Notes under the pieces: model-generated
Told to the model about the DNA's origin: nothing
What the model saw: the letters and a program-made list of their open reading frames with translations, nothing else
Database searches by the model: none
Shown: positions 19,189-30,600 of the stretch, one piece after another
Position numbering within the stretch: position 1 is the first letter of the stretch
Layout: each line of letters opens with the position of its first letter
Source of the DNA: Diplonema japonicum
Lineage: Eukaryota > Euglenozoa > Diplonemea > Diplonemida > Diplonemidae
Direction: 5' to 3'
Length of the DNA: 64,000 bases
Assembly: GCA_964019335.1 (NCBI GenBank)
Contig: OZ025746.1
Coordinates: 62,001-126,000 of the forward strand
Translations under genes and position numbers: made by a program

Positions 19189-21409
19189 AAAAATGTATAC
19201 CTTTGGAACACCATTCTTCCCCTTTATAACCCGCATGGTCGTGACGGAAACCCCCTTCAAGAACTCCCGGATCTCGCTCTCATCGGCCCTGAAGGGGAGG
19301 TTCCACAAGAAAGCAGTCAGTTCCGCGGGGCCTGTAGGAGCCTCGAGACCGAGATCCGTCTTGTGCTGCTCCCACTTCGCCTCCTTTTGCTGTTCTTCAA
19401 GACGCCGCTTACGTAAGGTCCGCTTATCTTTCGCTGGGGGGGGAAAAAAAATTAAAATGTTTTCATTGTCGTAGTTCCATACCGGTGCCCTCAGGCTCAC
19501 CATCGTTGTCCGACTCAGAAGCATTGCCTGCTACAGGCAACATCTCGGAATCCATGGTTCTCTCTGCTTTTTCCTGGTATTTTCGGATCATCTCGTAGTT
19601 CTTATCCCTGACACGGTCGATGTCAACCGCTGTTCCGTGCAACCGTTCAAAGTTAAGCCACATCTCGGCTATCCGACCCGCATGGGCACCAAGAGCAGAC
19701 ACACCATGCTTAAAAACACCACGAATCTTCTTAAGAACAGCTTCATCAGGAACAGACAGACCACGCTGCAAACCATCGAGGTATGCCTCCCACAGCACAG
19801 GGAACTGCATGAGCTGCGCGTTGCCGGAGAAAGCTGAGTCGTACACAACCGATACATCGCTGGGCGAAGTGAGGACAAGTAAAAACCGGATCAAATGCAA
19901 GGCGTGCGATGGGGTGTCGGCTTTCTTAAGATGAGCGTTGCACAGCGAGACAGCCGCAGGCGTCGCATCGCTCGCAGGGAGACGTTTCAACAAAGAAATC
20001 GCCTCGTAAAGTATTGTCTCATTGTCGTGATCGGACTTGAAGGCAACCTTCTGGCTAGCCTCGAGAACGGTAAGAACATTCTTTGCAACGGTGTTTTTGA
20101 CGCCTTCCAAACAGCGGAAGACTTCAACCCACAGTTTGATGGATCTCGGGATGGATCGAAGGGAGCGTTTTGCGAACTGAACCGCGGGTTCTCGCAAACC
20201 ACCGTCCATCATTGTTCTGATCCCTTTCATCCAAAGATTGACGGACCACGGCGACGCAAGGACGGCACGCTCGGCAATCGCAGCTGCTTTTTTCGAATCA
20301 CGTTTAGCCTCCGCATCAATGTATGACAACCAAGCCGCGTCGGTTTCCTTGGGGTTGGTTGAAGATGCAACCTTCTCTTCATACGGAAGAATGGTTTTCT
20401 GTAGACCAGACGAGAGGTTAAAAGAACGCTCCACGCTTGCAATCATCCTGCTGAAATCCTCCCCGGTGAGGTGTGCCTTGTACGTTGCTGTGAACTCGTT
20501 GAAACTGTTTGAGGTTTCATCGCATTGTTCATGAGGGATGCAAGCTTGCCTTCTGTACAACCGCAATTGATTTTCCAAGAACGCCTTGTCAGGATCTGTG
20601 TCGCAACCCTCTGCGAGAAAAAAAGCACGGTATGACTCCCATAAGAGATGACCTTCTGTGTAGTGTGTTCCGGTAATATCTATCGCTGCTTCGTATTCCG
20701 CTCGAACAGCCACGATACGTGCAGAATCTTTCTCATCGTATGAAGGGTCGGAGTCGTCAAGGGATTCTAGTTCCTCTTCAAGCATTTCGTTAAGAACTTC
20801 GCATTGTTCGACAAGAAGAGGGACGGAGTGGAACTCGGTGGTAGCTTTTTGGAGAAGAGAATAGATTGTTTTTGCCGATGCGCCGTGCTCCCTTTCTTGT
20901 AGGATCCAGCCTGCATATTGTTTCATCGACATTGCGCAGGTTTTTACCATGTTTTCTCGTGAGGACTGAAGTGCGGTCCATGCGTCGGGGTCTGATTGAT
21001 GTGGAGCGAGAAGTGTGATTATTGACAAGTGTTTTTGGGCGTTGTGTGGGTCTTGTTCGGCGGAGCGAATTGACTGTGCTAGTTTTGCCTGTTCCATCAT
21101 GTCGCCGAGGCATGCGATTCCGGTGTTTTTCGCGTCTTTTTTTTTTTTTTTTCCGTCGTCCGGGTTGGTTTTCTTCAGTTTTTTCTTCGTGGTGGTTGTG
21201 GTTGTGGTGGCCCCCCAGCCGCCCAGCATCGGGACGGTGTCCGCAGTCGCCGGTTTTATCTTCGCCTTCACGAATTTTTCGATTTCGTCACTGTCGTCGC
21301 TTTCTTCTTCTTCTTCTTCTTCTTTTTTCGCCGCCGCCTGTGCCGCCTCACCCATTATTTTTTCCTCCAGCTCATCGTCGAAAATATCCCCCACATCAAC
21401 GGCCGCCAT
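18830..21409 (-). CDS. SART3-like U4/U6 recycling factor (HAT repeats + RRM)
   Basis: Predicted join on the minus strand: 21409-19483, 19433-19201, 19152-19069, 19018-18830, giving 810 residues. Introns are 49, 48 and 50 nt, all GT-AG; the second is nearly all A. An acidic/Lys-rich N-terminus is followed by HAT/TPR-type helical repeats (about residues 100-600), a basic coiled segment, and one RRM with AFLWNLPF as RNP2 and KGIAYVDV as RNP1, the latter restored exactly by splicing out intron 2. The C-terminal tail is basic. SART3/p110 (Prp24-like) proteins re-anneal U4 and U6 snRNAs in the nucleus. The family usually has two RRMs; only one is seen, so Prp39/Crn-like HAT proteins remain alternatives. 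Confidence 0.75.
21300..21330 (-). repeat. GAA repeat encoding a Glu run in the SART3-like protein
   Basis: A (CTT)n tract on the plus strand, read as consecutive Glu codons (EEEEEE) in the acidic N-terminus. Confidence 0.7.
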
Positions 21410-22056
21410 TCTTCTTTTTTTTTTTTTTTTTTTTACTTTTTTTTTTACCCCCCCTTTTTTTTTCGTGTGAGGGGGAAAAAAAAAAAAAAGAAGGGAATAA
21501 ATGACAACAGATTGGGACCATGAAGGGAAAAAGGGGAAAGGGAAAAAAAAAAAAAAGAGTCGGTTTGATTTGTAGTCTGTGCACAATCGAGGGTTAACCT
21601 GTAGTGACATTATCAATATATTGTTGTTTCTCTTGTTCTGGCTGATTAGTTTGTGAAAAAGCCGGTATTTCTTTTCTTTTCTTTATTCACCTAAAAAGTG
21701 GGTAAACGGACAAAAAAAAAATAGGCGCTGCACTACTCGTGCAGTGCGTTTTCCCTTGTGTGTTTCCAGCAGAAAAGAAGAAAAAAAAAAGAAAGAAAAG
21801 GATGCAGGGGGAAATCAGTTTTTCCCTTTTCCCCGCGTATCTTTGTGAAAACTCGTATAAAAAAAAAAAATAAAAAGCGTGAAAAAAAAAGGGTATATGG
21901 GGGGGGAATGAAGTCAAAAAAAAAAATATTGATGAGAAAACAAAAAGAGGGGGGGAGGAAGGGAGGGAGAGAGAAATATGCTTTTTTTTTTTCGTTTCTT
22001 TTTTTCCCTTCCTATCCTCATTTATTTTTTTTTTCTTTTTTTTTTTTTTTTTTTTT
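21410..22056. other. Intergenic low-complexity region
   Basis: A/T and A/G homopolymers. A short imperfect hairpin sits at 21723-21748 (GCGCTGCAC paired with GTGCAGTGCG). No gene is seen. Confidence 0.6.
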
Positions 22057-24109
22057 CTAGTAAGCCCTGGCAGGGTTGCCCTCCATGAAGTATATGAAGG
22101 CACGGTTCACTACTTTGTTACCACCAGGTGTCGGGTAGTGCCCTGAGAAGTACCAGTCACCAGGGGTGTTGGGGCAACTCTTACGGAGGCCCTCTAGATC
22201 TTGGAAAATGATGTCCAAGCCGCACTCCAGGTCCGCCGGCTTCAGCAACAGGCTCACCTTGTCAGAGATCTCCTCAGCAGTAAACGGAGCATAGATTTCC
22301 CTGACCCAGTTCTTGACCTGCTCCTTGGGCAGAGTTTCTTGCGCTTTGCATTTTTTGTACACGTTGTCTAGGACACCCTCCATCCCTCTCTCCTTCAAAA
22401 GGGCAGCCGCCGCTCGGAAGGCACAAAAATCGCTCATCCGGGCCATGTCGATCCCATAGCAGTCAGGGTATCTGATTTGAGGTGCTGAGGAAACAATGAC
22501 AATCTTCTTGGGCTTCAAACGCGACAGGATTCGGATCACACTTTTTTTTTTTTTTTTTTTTTTTTTTTCCCTTGCCCGTATACCTTGTCTTCAATGTGGT
22601 CCCCCGAACAATGCTGTCATCGATCAGCACAATGGTGTCAACCTTCTCCTTCGCGATGTCGTAAGTGATGTCGTACACAAGCGCCACCATCGCCTCACGC
22701 TCCGCGTCCTTTTTTTTTTTTTTTTATATATAAAAAAAAATACCGAGGTGATGAAGGTTCTGGACTTGGTGTCCTTCAGAAGAGGTTTCCCGTAGTTCGG
22801 GCGGTTTTTCAAGATTTCCGTGAGGCTCGCCTCGTTCAGCGTGCCCTGCGCCTGCAGGTTAAGGATCTCCTTCGCCTTCAGTTCGTCGCAGTGCTCTTCA
22901 ATCCCCTTCAACAACCCGTAAAAACAAGTCTCGGCCGTGTTAGGTATGTAACCGTAGACAGCGTTGCGGAAGTCCGGCCCGATCTTGGCGGCAACGCGTT
23001 TTGCAAGAACACGGCCAAGCTCAAACCGCTCTTTGTAGATCTCCTGGTCTGACCCACGGCTGAAGTAAATACGCTCGAAAGAGCATGCAAGGTGTCTGCC
23101 GGGTTTGGTAACTTGGTGGATGCCGTGGGTCCCGTTCTTACGAACGATGAGAGCATGTCCAGGGGGAAGTTCTTTCACTATTCCTGACGAAAGCCCCATT
23201 GCTGTTTGAATCGGTGCCCGTTCGCTCGCAATCACAACAATTTCATCATCCGCGTGATAGAAGCACGGGCGGATTCCGTTGGGATCGCGGACGACAAAGG
23301 CGTCCCCATGGCCGAAGATACCGCCCATTGCGTACCCGCCGTCCCAATCCTGAGCGGAGTTCATCAGAATTTTTCGGACGTCGAGGTTTTCCGCGATTAG
23401 TTCCGTGATCTTCCTGTTATCGTAGCCTTCTTGTTTGAACTTTTGAAACAAGCGTTCGTTTTCAAGGTCTAAAAAGTGTCCGATTTTTTCCATAACGGTG
23501 ACGGTGTCAGACTTTTCCTTCGGGTGCTGTCCGAGGTTGATCAGGAGATCGTACAGCTCGTCGACGTTAGTCAAGTTGAAGTTACCCGCCGCAGCAAGGC
23601 ACCTTGTCATCCAGTTGTTCTGCCTCAGAAACGGGTGGCACTGTTCGATACTGTTCCCCCCGTAGGTACCGTATCTTAAGTGACCCATCCACACTTCACC
23701 GGTGAATGCAAAGTTGTCTTTCAGGTATTGGGGCTCTTTGAGCTTGTCGGGGTCGTCCTTCACAAGAGTCTTGAACCTTGAGTTGATGTGGTCGAAAACC
23801 TCCTGGACGGGTTTCTGCCCGTTGGCCCTGGAACGGCTAATGTACCTGTGGCCTGGCTCGGGGTTTAATTTGATGTTTACCACGCCTGCACCGTCCTGAC
23901 CCCTGTGGTTTTTGTTAGGTGTTGTGTGAAGGAAAGAAATTGTACCTGTTCCCCATCTTCTCCATCAAGATGAACATTTTGTTTGATGCGTAAAAAGGTG
24001 TGCCATATTTCCTATTTTTTTTTAAAACTTTTTTTAAAGAAAAAAAAAGAACATACTTTTCATAATATTCTAACGGCTTTAACAGCCTGATAAATACAAT
24101 CCCGCACAT
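22057..24109 (-). CDS. purF: Amidophosphoribosyltransferase, Bacteroidota-type, four tiny introns
   Basis: Predicted join on the minus strand: 24109-24057, 24011-23946, 23902-22744, 22708-22584, 22540-22057, giving 628 residues. Introns are 45, 43, 35 and 43 nt, all GT-AG and each restoring frame. MCGI at the start supplies the nucleophile Cys2 with no propeptide. The N-terminal Ntn glutaminase is followed by a PRTase domain with the PRPP motif IVLIDDSIVRGTTLK. It transfers glutamine ammonia to PRPP, the first committed step of purine synthesis, in the cytosol. The length and wording (KPLEYYEKKYGT, NRGQDGAG, SFERIYFSRGSD) are those of Bacteroidota PurF rather than the roughly 500-residue form of animals and most bacteria, implying lateral transfer followed by intron gain. 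Confidence 0.92.
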
Positions 24110-24285
24110 TCGTTACAACCTTCGACCTGGCGTAATTTTTTTTTTTAAAAAAAGTTTTGTTCCAAAAAAAAAAAATGAAAAAAAAAAAGAATTGAAGAAA
24201 GAAAGAAAAAAAAGTTGTGTTATAAACGGGGGGGGGGGGGGGGGAGGGGGGATTTTGTTTTGTTTTTTTTTGTTTTCTTTATCTT

Positions 24286-25186
24286 TTACTTAAGGTTAAG
24301 AAGGCTGGTGTTCGCTTCCAAAAACTGGGCTGTATGCAGAACGTCGTGGACCCGGAGGTAATTCACCCCTTGCTGCGCGGCGTATAACGCCACAGCTAGC
24401 GAGGAGCCGAGTCGATTCTTGGCGCCGAAATCCTTCTTGATGAGCGAGGTGAGGAATCCTTTACGAGAAGCGCCAAGTAGTATCTGAATGTTCAATTTTT
24501 TTTTTTTTTTTTAAACATACCGGCAAATCAAATCTCGTTCTAAACTCAGGCAGCCTTTTCAACACTTCTATGGAGTCCTGAGGCTTTGCAGAAATAAACG
24601 CCCCCATCCCAGGGTCCAATATGATCTGCGACTTCTGCACACCGCTGTCCAAAGCCGTGGCAACTCGCTCCTCGAAAAATTCCATTATTTTTTGAAACAC
24701 ATCTTTTTGATCATCCTTGAGGTCAGCTCTACCGGACGCGTTTTTGCAATACATCAACACGAATTTTATAGAGGGTTTCGAGGCGATGAATTTGAACATC
24801 TCAGGGTCATTCCTACCTCCTGAAACGTCGTTGACAATGGTGAAGCCGTGCTGCACGGCGTACTCGGCGGTTCTTGCGTTGACGGTGTCAACTGAGAATT
24901 CCGCCACCCCTGGTTGGGAGTCTAAAATGCCCCGAATGGCCTCCATAACTACTGTCAGCCTTCTCATCTCTTCCTCTATCGTTATCGGTTCGCTGCCCGG
25001 TGCCGTGCTCTCCGCGCCGACATCCACCAAATTCGCGCCTTGTTCTATCAACGAGGCCAGCTCCTTCCTCACCACGTTGCTCGCCATCGTCTGTTGGTAT
25101 TCGTTCGCCGTGTCGAGCCACCCGTCCCCGCTGAAGGAGTCGGGGGTCACATTGCACACACCCATTATTTTTACGCCCGTCGTCAT
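24286..25186 (-). CDS. folP: Stand-alone dihydropteroate synthase
   Basis: Predicted join on the minus strand: 25186-24521, 24483-24286, giving 287 residues, with a 37-nt GT-AG intron containing a run of A. MGVCNVTPDSFSGDG is the pterin/diphosphate signature, VDVGAESTAPG the second conserved loop, and ILLGASRKGF, formed across the splice, the pABA-side Ser-Arg-Lys motif. DHPS joins hydroxymethyl-dihydropterin diphosphate to p-aminobenzoate in folate synthesis. In plants and fungi it is normally fused to HPPK and sometimes aldolase; here it stands alone as in bacteria. It lies head-to-tail with purF, which consumes PRPP in a folate-dependent pathway; a functional link is only suggestive. Confidence 0.9.
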
Positions 25187-25321
25187 TTTTTTTTTTTTTG
25201 CCTTTTTTTTTTGTCAGCAAGTATATATAAAAAAAAAGGGGGGGGAACTTTTTTTTTGCCACAACACGCGCAAACGATGCAGGATTTCTTTTTTTTGTTT
25301 AAATTTATATATTCGGATGGA

Positions 25322-25350
25322 AGAAGAAGAAGAAGAAGAAGAAGAAAAGA
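25322..25350 (+). repeat. GAA microsatellite in the 3' flank of the TauE/SafE gene
   Basis: About nine consecutive GAA units immediately downstream of the TauE/SafE stop codon. Confidence 0.8.
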
Positions 25351-25356
25351 AAAAAA

Positions 25357-26136
25357 CTACTTCACCTTCATCAGCGTTCTCGTCCCCAGGAAGATCATGA
25401 ACACAGTGAAGAAATAACGGAGGGACTCCTCGGGGATGGTTGAAGCTAGCTGCGCACCGCCGGAGGAACCGATGGCCGTCCCGATGGCCAAGGGGAGCGC
25501 AACTGACGGTACGAGCGTGCCGGCACTATAGTGCGCGAGGGACCCCGAGGCAGAGGGGAGGACCATTGCGGCGAGAGATGTTCCCAAGGCAGCGTGGTGC
25601 CCGTGGTCTGTGAGGAAGGTAACAGCAGGAACAACGACAGTACCACCGCCTACACCCAGCAACCCGGCGAGGACTCCAGAGCAGCAGCCCAACGCAGTCA
25701 TGGGGAAGAGAGAGGAGAATGACACTTCTGTCTGTACAGTAGGGGCACCTTTAACGTTTTCCTCGGTGTCCTTTTCTCGTGTCATGTAAGGTTTCAGGCA
25801 CACCAAAGGTGCGACAGCTAGTTGGAAACCTCCCAACGCCATCTGAAGCTTTCTTTGAGACATTCTGTTTGCCAGCCTTGCGCCCAAAGGGGCCGTTGCC
25901 ATCCCTCCTGCAGCAATTGCCATGGCGGCCACCATGTCGACTGAGCCTACGGACCCGTAAGAGAGGGCTCCTGCAGCGCCTGTAGCCGTCACTGCCGCTA
26001 AGGACGTCCCATGAGCTTGATGCTGCGTCAGCTTCAACGCCCCCGTTAACAGCGGTATGGCCACCAACCCTCCCCCTAGACCTACCATGGACCCCAAGAA
26101 CCCTGCACATGCACCTACTCCTACTGTTGTGGCCAT
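25357..26136 (-). CDS. TauE/SafE-family sulfite/organic anion transporter
   Basis: 259 residues, intronless, with about eight hydrophobic helices in two halves. Each half carries the family Gly-rich element: GLGGGLVAIPLL near the start and GVGGGTVVVPAV past the middle, each followed by H..LGTSLAA-like helices (AHGTSLAAV, AALGTSLAAM). The inverted repeat is typical of TauE/SafE/YfcA proteins, which move sulfite, sulfoacetate, taurine-derived or other small anions. Substrate and membrane are unknown. A CACAG acceptor at 26167-26168 and a pure A leader precede the ATG. Confidence 0.8.
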   Translation of the reverse strand: MATTVGVGACAGFLGSMVGLGGGLVAIPLLTGALKLTQHQAHGTSLAAVTATGAAGALSYGSVGSVDMVAAMAIAAGGMATAPLGARLANRMSQRKLQMALGGFQLAVAPLVCLKPYMTREKDTEENVKGAPTVQTEVSFSSLFPMTALGCCSGVLAGLLGVGGGTVVVPAVTFLTDHGHHAALGTSLAAMVLPSASGSLAHYSAGTLVPSVALPLAIGTAIGSSGGAQLASTIPEESLRYFFTVFMIFLGTRTLMKVK

Positions 26137-26533
26137 TTTTTTTTTTTTTTTTTTTTTGCCTTTCTTCTGTGATGGATTTTTGGGGAAAAAAAAGGGAGGG
26201 GGGGCGAGAAAAATTCACACAGAAACACATTAAGCAAGGGAAATGCCCTATGTGGGGGCCCTGTGGAGTCTGCAGCTGCCTTCGAAGCTGGACTAAGGTT
26301 CGACTCTCACCATGGAGAGGGAACTCGGACAACACGTCAGGGGAGAGCAAGCGAAACAAAACATGAAGGGCATGGCAACAGCTGTGGGCCAACAAGCTGG
26401 TGGGGGAAGCTGGTGTTGTTCGTCATCGTTGCCATTTTTTAAAGGGAAAGGCCAGAAAAAAAAGAGAAAAAAAAAAAGAAAATCGTTCGGAGATTGCACG
26501 TGGTTATAAAATCATTTTTTTCTGTGAAAGACG

Positions 26534-26564
<31 letters not shown>

Positions 26565-26574
26565 TTGAAAAATA
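26137..26574. other. Intergenic region with a GC-rich island (26225-26420)
   Basis: Contains the 5' leader of the TauE/SafE gene, then about 200 bases of normal complexity without a convincing ORF, then a motif GTTATAAAATCATTTTTT at 26502 that recurs near 63883. The coding function, if any, is unknown. Confidence 0.5.
26167..26168 (-). promoter_or_regulatory. Candidate trans-splice acceptor AG for the TauE/SafE gene
   Basis: A T/C tract followed by ATCCATCACAG precedes a 30-base A/G leader and the ATG at 26136. Confidence 0.45.
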
Positions 26575-27380
26575 CTAGTCGTAGTGCTTGTAATGCGGAC
26601 TCTCCGCCGTGATCACGTTGTCCCACATGTCTTTTCCCAGAATCGCAAAAAAACTCAATGCACCCGTAATGATTAATATCTGTATTTAAAAAAAAAAATC
26701 TTTTTTTCCCCCTTCTTTTTTTCCCATACCGTCGATGGCGCTTCGGTGGGGGAGTAATTAGGGATGAACGATCGGCCGAAGGCGGAAACATCTTCTGGGT
26801 AGACATAAAGGGGAACTTCCTCGACTTCCTTGTTTAAGGTGATGCGTATCTTGGCAGCCTGAATTCGATTGCTGGCATCTGGAAGAGCTCCGGAACCATA
26901 AGCTATCTCAAAGAGATTCCTTGTGGTGAGGGAGGGATCCACTGTAACCCCTTGAGGGGTCCATTTGGTGGCAGCTACGGCAACGGCAACGGTGACCTCA
27001 TCCGGCCAAATTGTTTGTAATGCTGTTTTCCCTTCGGGGCTATTCAACACGTGATTTTCCATAAAGTACTGGGTAGATCGTTCCCCTAGGTTTAAAGATT
27101 CCGCAGGGAGTACCTCCTCTACCCCGTATTCATTCTCTATTTTCCACATTCCCTCACCAACCTCATCCATTAAACGTCCTGTGATGTTTCTCCCTTCATC
27201 CATGACCCATGCGCCGACACAGGGTTTTAGTTCTCGATACAAATTTGCGTCATCTTTTCTCTCCCCCAGCCGGGGGTGTTCCACCCACATCTCGCACCTC
27301 ACCTTTGCTACCCCGAAGTATCTCGAAAGGATCGGGACGTACCTTCTCTTCACCGCTCGGACTACGAACGCTTTACACAT
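26575..27380 (-). CDS. Unknown protein, basic N-terminus and C-terminal membrane anchor
   Basis: Predicted join on the minus strand: 27380-26730, 26679-26575, giving 251 residues; the single intron is 50 nt. The N-terminal 28 residues are basic and amphipathic (KAFVVRAVKRRYVPILSR), like a mitochondrial presequence. The second exon adds one hydrophobic helix (ILIITGALSFFAIL) and a short polar tail ending HYKHYD. The middle has a small beta-rich stretch around CVGAWVMDEG...MWKIENEYG that could be an SH3/Tudor-like fold. I recognise no family. A mitochondrial inner-membrane subunit is one possibility and is inference only. Confidence 0.6.
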
Positions 27381-27485
27381 AATTACTATTTTTTTTTAAA
27401 TCCTTCCCTCCCTCTCCCGCCTTTTGGTTTCTTTTTTTTTTTTTTTCTTTCCCACTTTTTTTTTTTCCATTTCTTAACAACGAAA

Positions 27486-27519
<34 letters not shown>

Positions 27520-27672
27520 AAAGAAAGGCACACATGTTGGAGAAAAAAAAAAAAGAAAAAAAAAACCCACACACGTTCACAACGAAGGGTTAGGAGAGGT
27601 TTTTTTTTTTTTTTTTTTTTTCTTCTTCGGTTATCTTCTATTCTTGCGAACTCAAAAAAAAAAATGGAAATA

Positions 27673-30600
27673 TCACATATACAAAGTCTGTCTGGATTGG
27701 ATGGTTGAGCTACACATTGGGCATCTCTGAACGCAAGCTGAGCAGGGTTGGCACAGGACGTGCCCGCAGGGGACGAGGCAAGTGTTGCGAGGGACGTCTG
27801 GGTTGAAGCAGATGCTGCAGGTGTTGTCATCCTGGGTGGTCTGGAGGAGCTCGCGGAGATTGTCTCGGTCGAGACGCACCGTGGCGAGCTCGCTGGTGCT
27901 CCTCTCGAGCTTAGAAAGAAGATCGATCCTGTCCTCCCCGATGTCCACCTCAAGTCGAGTCAACAGGTTTCTCAACAATCCCCCTTTGATATCGTCCTCC
28001 TTGTCCTCGCTTTCCCGATTTTGAACGTCTGAAGTTTCACCGGTTTCGTCCACCTCCACCACTCTGCCGTCATGGTCAAACTTCTTTACTTCAAACGGAA
28101 ACTTCTCCTTGATCCTTCCAAGCCCGATGTCCACTAAAAACTGAAACTTCACCTCGGGCTCGTCGACCGGTGTAATTTGTCGAATCTCGCCGTATTTGAA
28201 CCCAGTGTCGGCATCCCCTTTGTAGGCTACGCACTCTCCTATCGTGTATGAGGGGTCAGGTATTGTTGAAAAAACCTCGGAGGCGAGAATCGGTTTACCA
28301 AGAATCCCCCGCGACCCTGCTTCGGTGACGGACACCGTTGCAGCGTGTAAGGACGTGAGTACAAGTTGCATATTTTCCGGTTCCGATGCGAGAAGGTCGT
28401 TGATGTAAGGCGCGGGGGGTGTATTCAATATGTCAGTGATGCACTGCGCAAGGATGGCAGTGTGGGTGATGTATTCCGGCAGGACTGCCCGAACGTAAAT
28501 CGTGGTGGATTGCGACCCCGAAGACTTGACGGGCTTGTCGATGAAGTACAGAGACTTGTTGTTGACCTCCGTGACGTTCCTCGTGTTGTGGTGGAACCTC
28601 GTTGTCAGAACGGTGACAGAGACGACCGAGCATTTGCTCAGTTTTGCGGTGATTGAACGGACGTCGAGCATCCTGTCCTGCATGTTGTACACGTCACGCA
28701 GGCACCCGGCAAATGTCTCGCTTGTCAAACGCCGTGTCAGATCTTCCATCACCTTGCCGTTCTTCATGTGTTCGTCGTCGTCGATGGTGTGTCGAACGGT
28801 CTGGCTGATCATTTTTAGTTGAAGGGCTTTGCACACGCTTCTCGTCAGCCTGTCATTCGCGAAGGATATCCCCTCTGACCGAATGCTTTCCAGCATCCAC
28901 GGGGCATCGTTGTAAACCACATCATCTTTTTTTCGTAACACGCACGACTGGTCGGGAACGTGCGTAACTCTGTGGTTTTTCCCCGCGACCATCATTTTAA
29001 GATACGAGTTCAGCTCTGTCGGGTTCAGATAGGTCCCCTCCCGCCTCTTCCCGATTTGGAGGATGACCCTTTCAGTGTCTTGGGACGGGTCGAAGGTTTG
29101 CCTCGAGCCGAGCATTTCCAATGTTGAAAATTGTTTTTGATACATTTCCGGGATTTGAATCGCGAATGGTGGCATGGGTTTGTCGATGCTTTTGAACATG
29201 CAGTCCGGGCAGCCCAACATCATTGCCACGGGAACGCACGGGGTCTTCCCGATCTCAGTTCGGAAGGTCTTCCAAGAGGGATCGCTGACAACGGAATCTT
29301 GGCTGATATAGTCCAGGACCCGAGAGAAGTCCTCAGCGGGATCGCTTTCCAACGGGTATGTCTTTAAATCCATTGCTTGCAAGGATTTCACGATGTTCGA
29401 GATGCGGGGTGCACGGAGGTTCACCGCCGATGGCTTCGGGGGCATCCACTCCGCCTTCAGCATCGGCATGCTGAACGGGACCAAGTGACGATACGCAGGC
29501 TGGCAGCACTGTTCGAACCTGAACAGCTGCATTGTCTCCGTTCCCGGTTTGTATGCGGGCACGATGTGCAGCTTCGCGATGGTGTCTGTGAAGGTCGGCG
29601 TGTCGACAAATGCGTCCCAGTCCCGCTTCAGCTGGACAAGTAGTGCCCTTGCCCCGGAGTATATTCGTTCAGGGATCTCTGGTGAGCTTTTCTCTTGGTC
29701 GATCCTTTTTGCGCATCGTATGAATATTTCGGCCGTTACCTTTTTTTTTTTTTTTTTATTATATTTTTTTTTTTAATTAAATTACCTCGTTCCGCATCCC
29801 AAGCGTTTCCAAAAACGGCAGCCACTCCCCTTCACTGTATCTTCCGTGGGGCAGCAGGAGCCTTTCGTCGCCGAACACATCCTGTGGTGGGTGGTTATTG
29901 TCGGGTGGTAAACGAAGAAAAAAGAGAAAAAAAAAAAAAAAGGTGTTTTTACAAACCTGAACCAAAGTGAGGGACGGGTGGAGGAAGTCGGATGCCCTGT
30001 GCAGCCGGTCCTCACTGTTCGGGAACTGCGGGGGGTGGGATGAGAGAAAAAGAACAAAAAAAAAAAAAAAAAATCACATACCAACTTTGCATCCTTCAAG
30101 AAAGCAGCGAAGGATTCGTCATCGGCATACGACGTCTCCATATGTTCCCTGATGTGCTCGAGCTGCGGTGGGGGTTTTTTTTTTTTTTTTACCCCCCTTT
30201 CTTTTTTTTTCTCTCTCGAATACCTGGTTGTAACGCGTTTCAAAATCAGTTTCCTCAAAAGCGGGCAAGATATGGTAACGCCAAACATCCGTCTCCGTCT
30301 TAGTGACCACGCCAAGGGCAGCCAGCAGCTCTTGCTCATGATTGGCAATCCTGGTTTTTTTTTTTTTTTTTTTTTCCCAAACAACGTACCAGCCACGCTC
30401 CGGTGTGAAGAAAGGGTTGCCGGGTTTCGTTGCGTAAACCCCTTCATTCTCAATGCTGGTGTACCCGTCCTGCCCGATCGCGCTGAAAAGGGGCAGGCTT
30501 CGCAGTTGCTTCGAGTGCCTAGCTATTCTGAAATCCCCCGCATGTTGAGAAAAGTAACTCAGCGTCGCTTCCCTCGTTTCCTGCTCGACTGTGTCCCACT

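Noticed and set aside
26240-26300. Possible tRNA around GGTTCGACTCTCACC
   Set aside because: A 7-bp acceptor-like pairing exists, but no T-arm or D-arm can be paired consistently.
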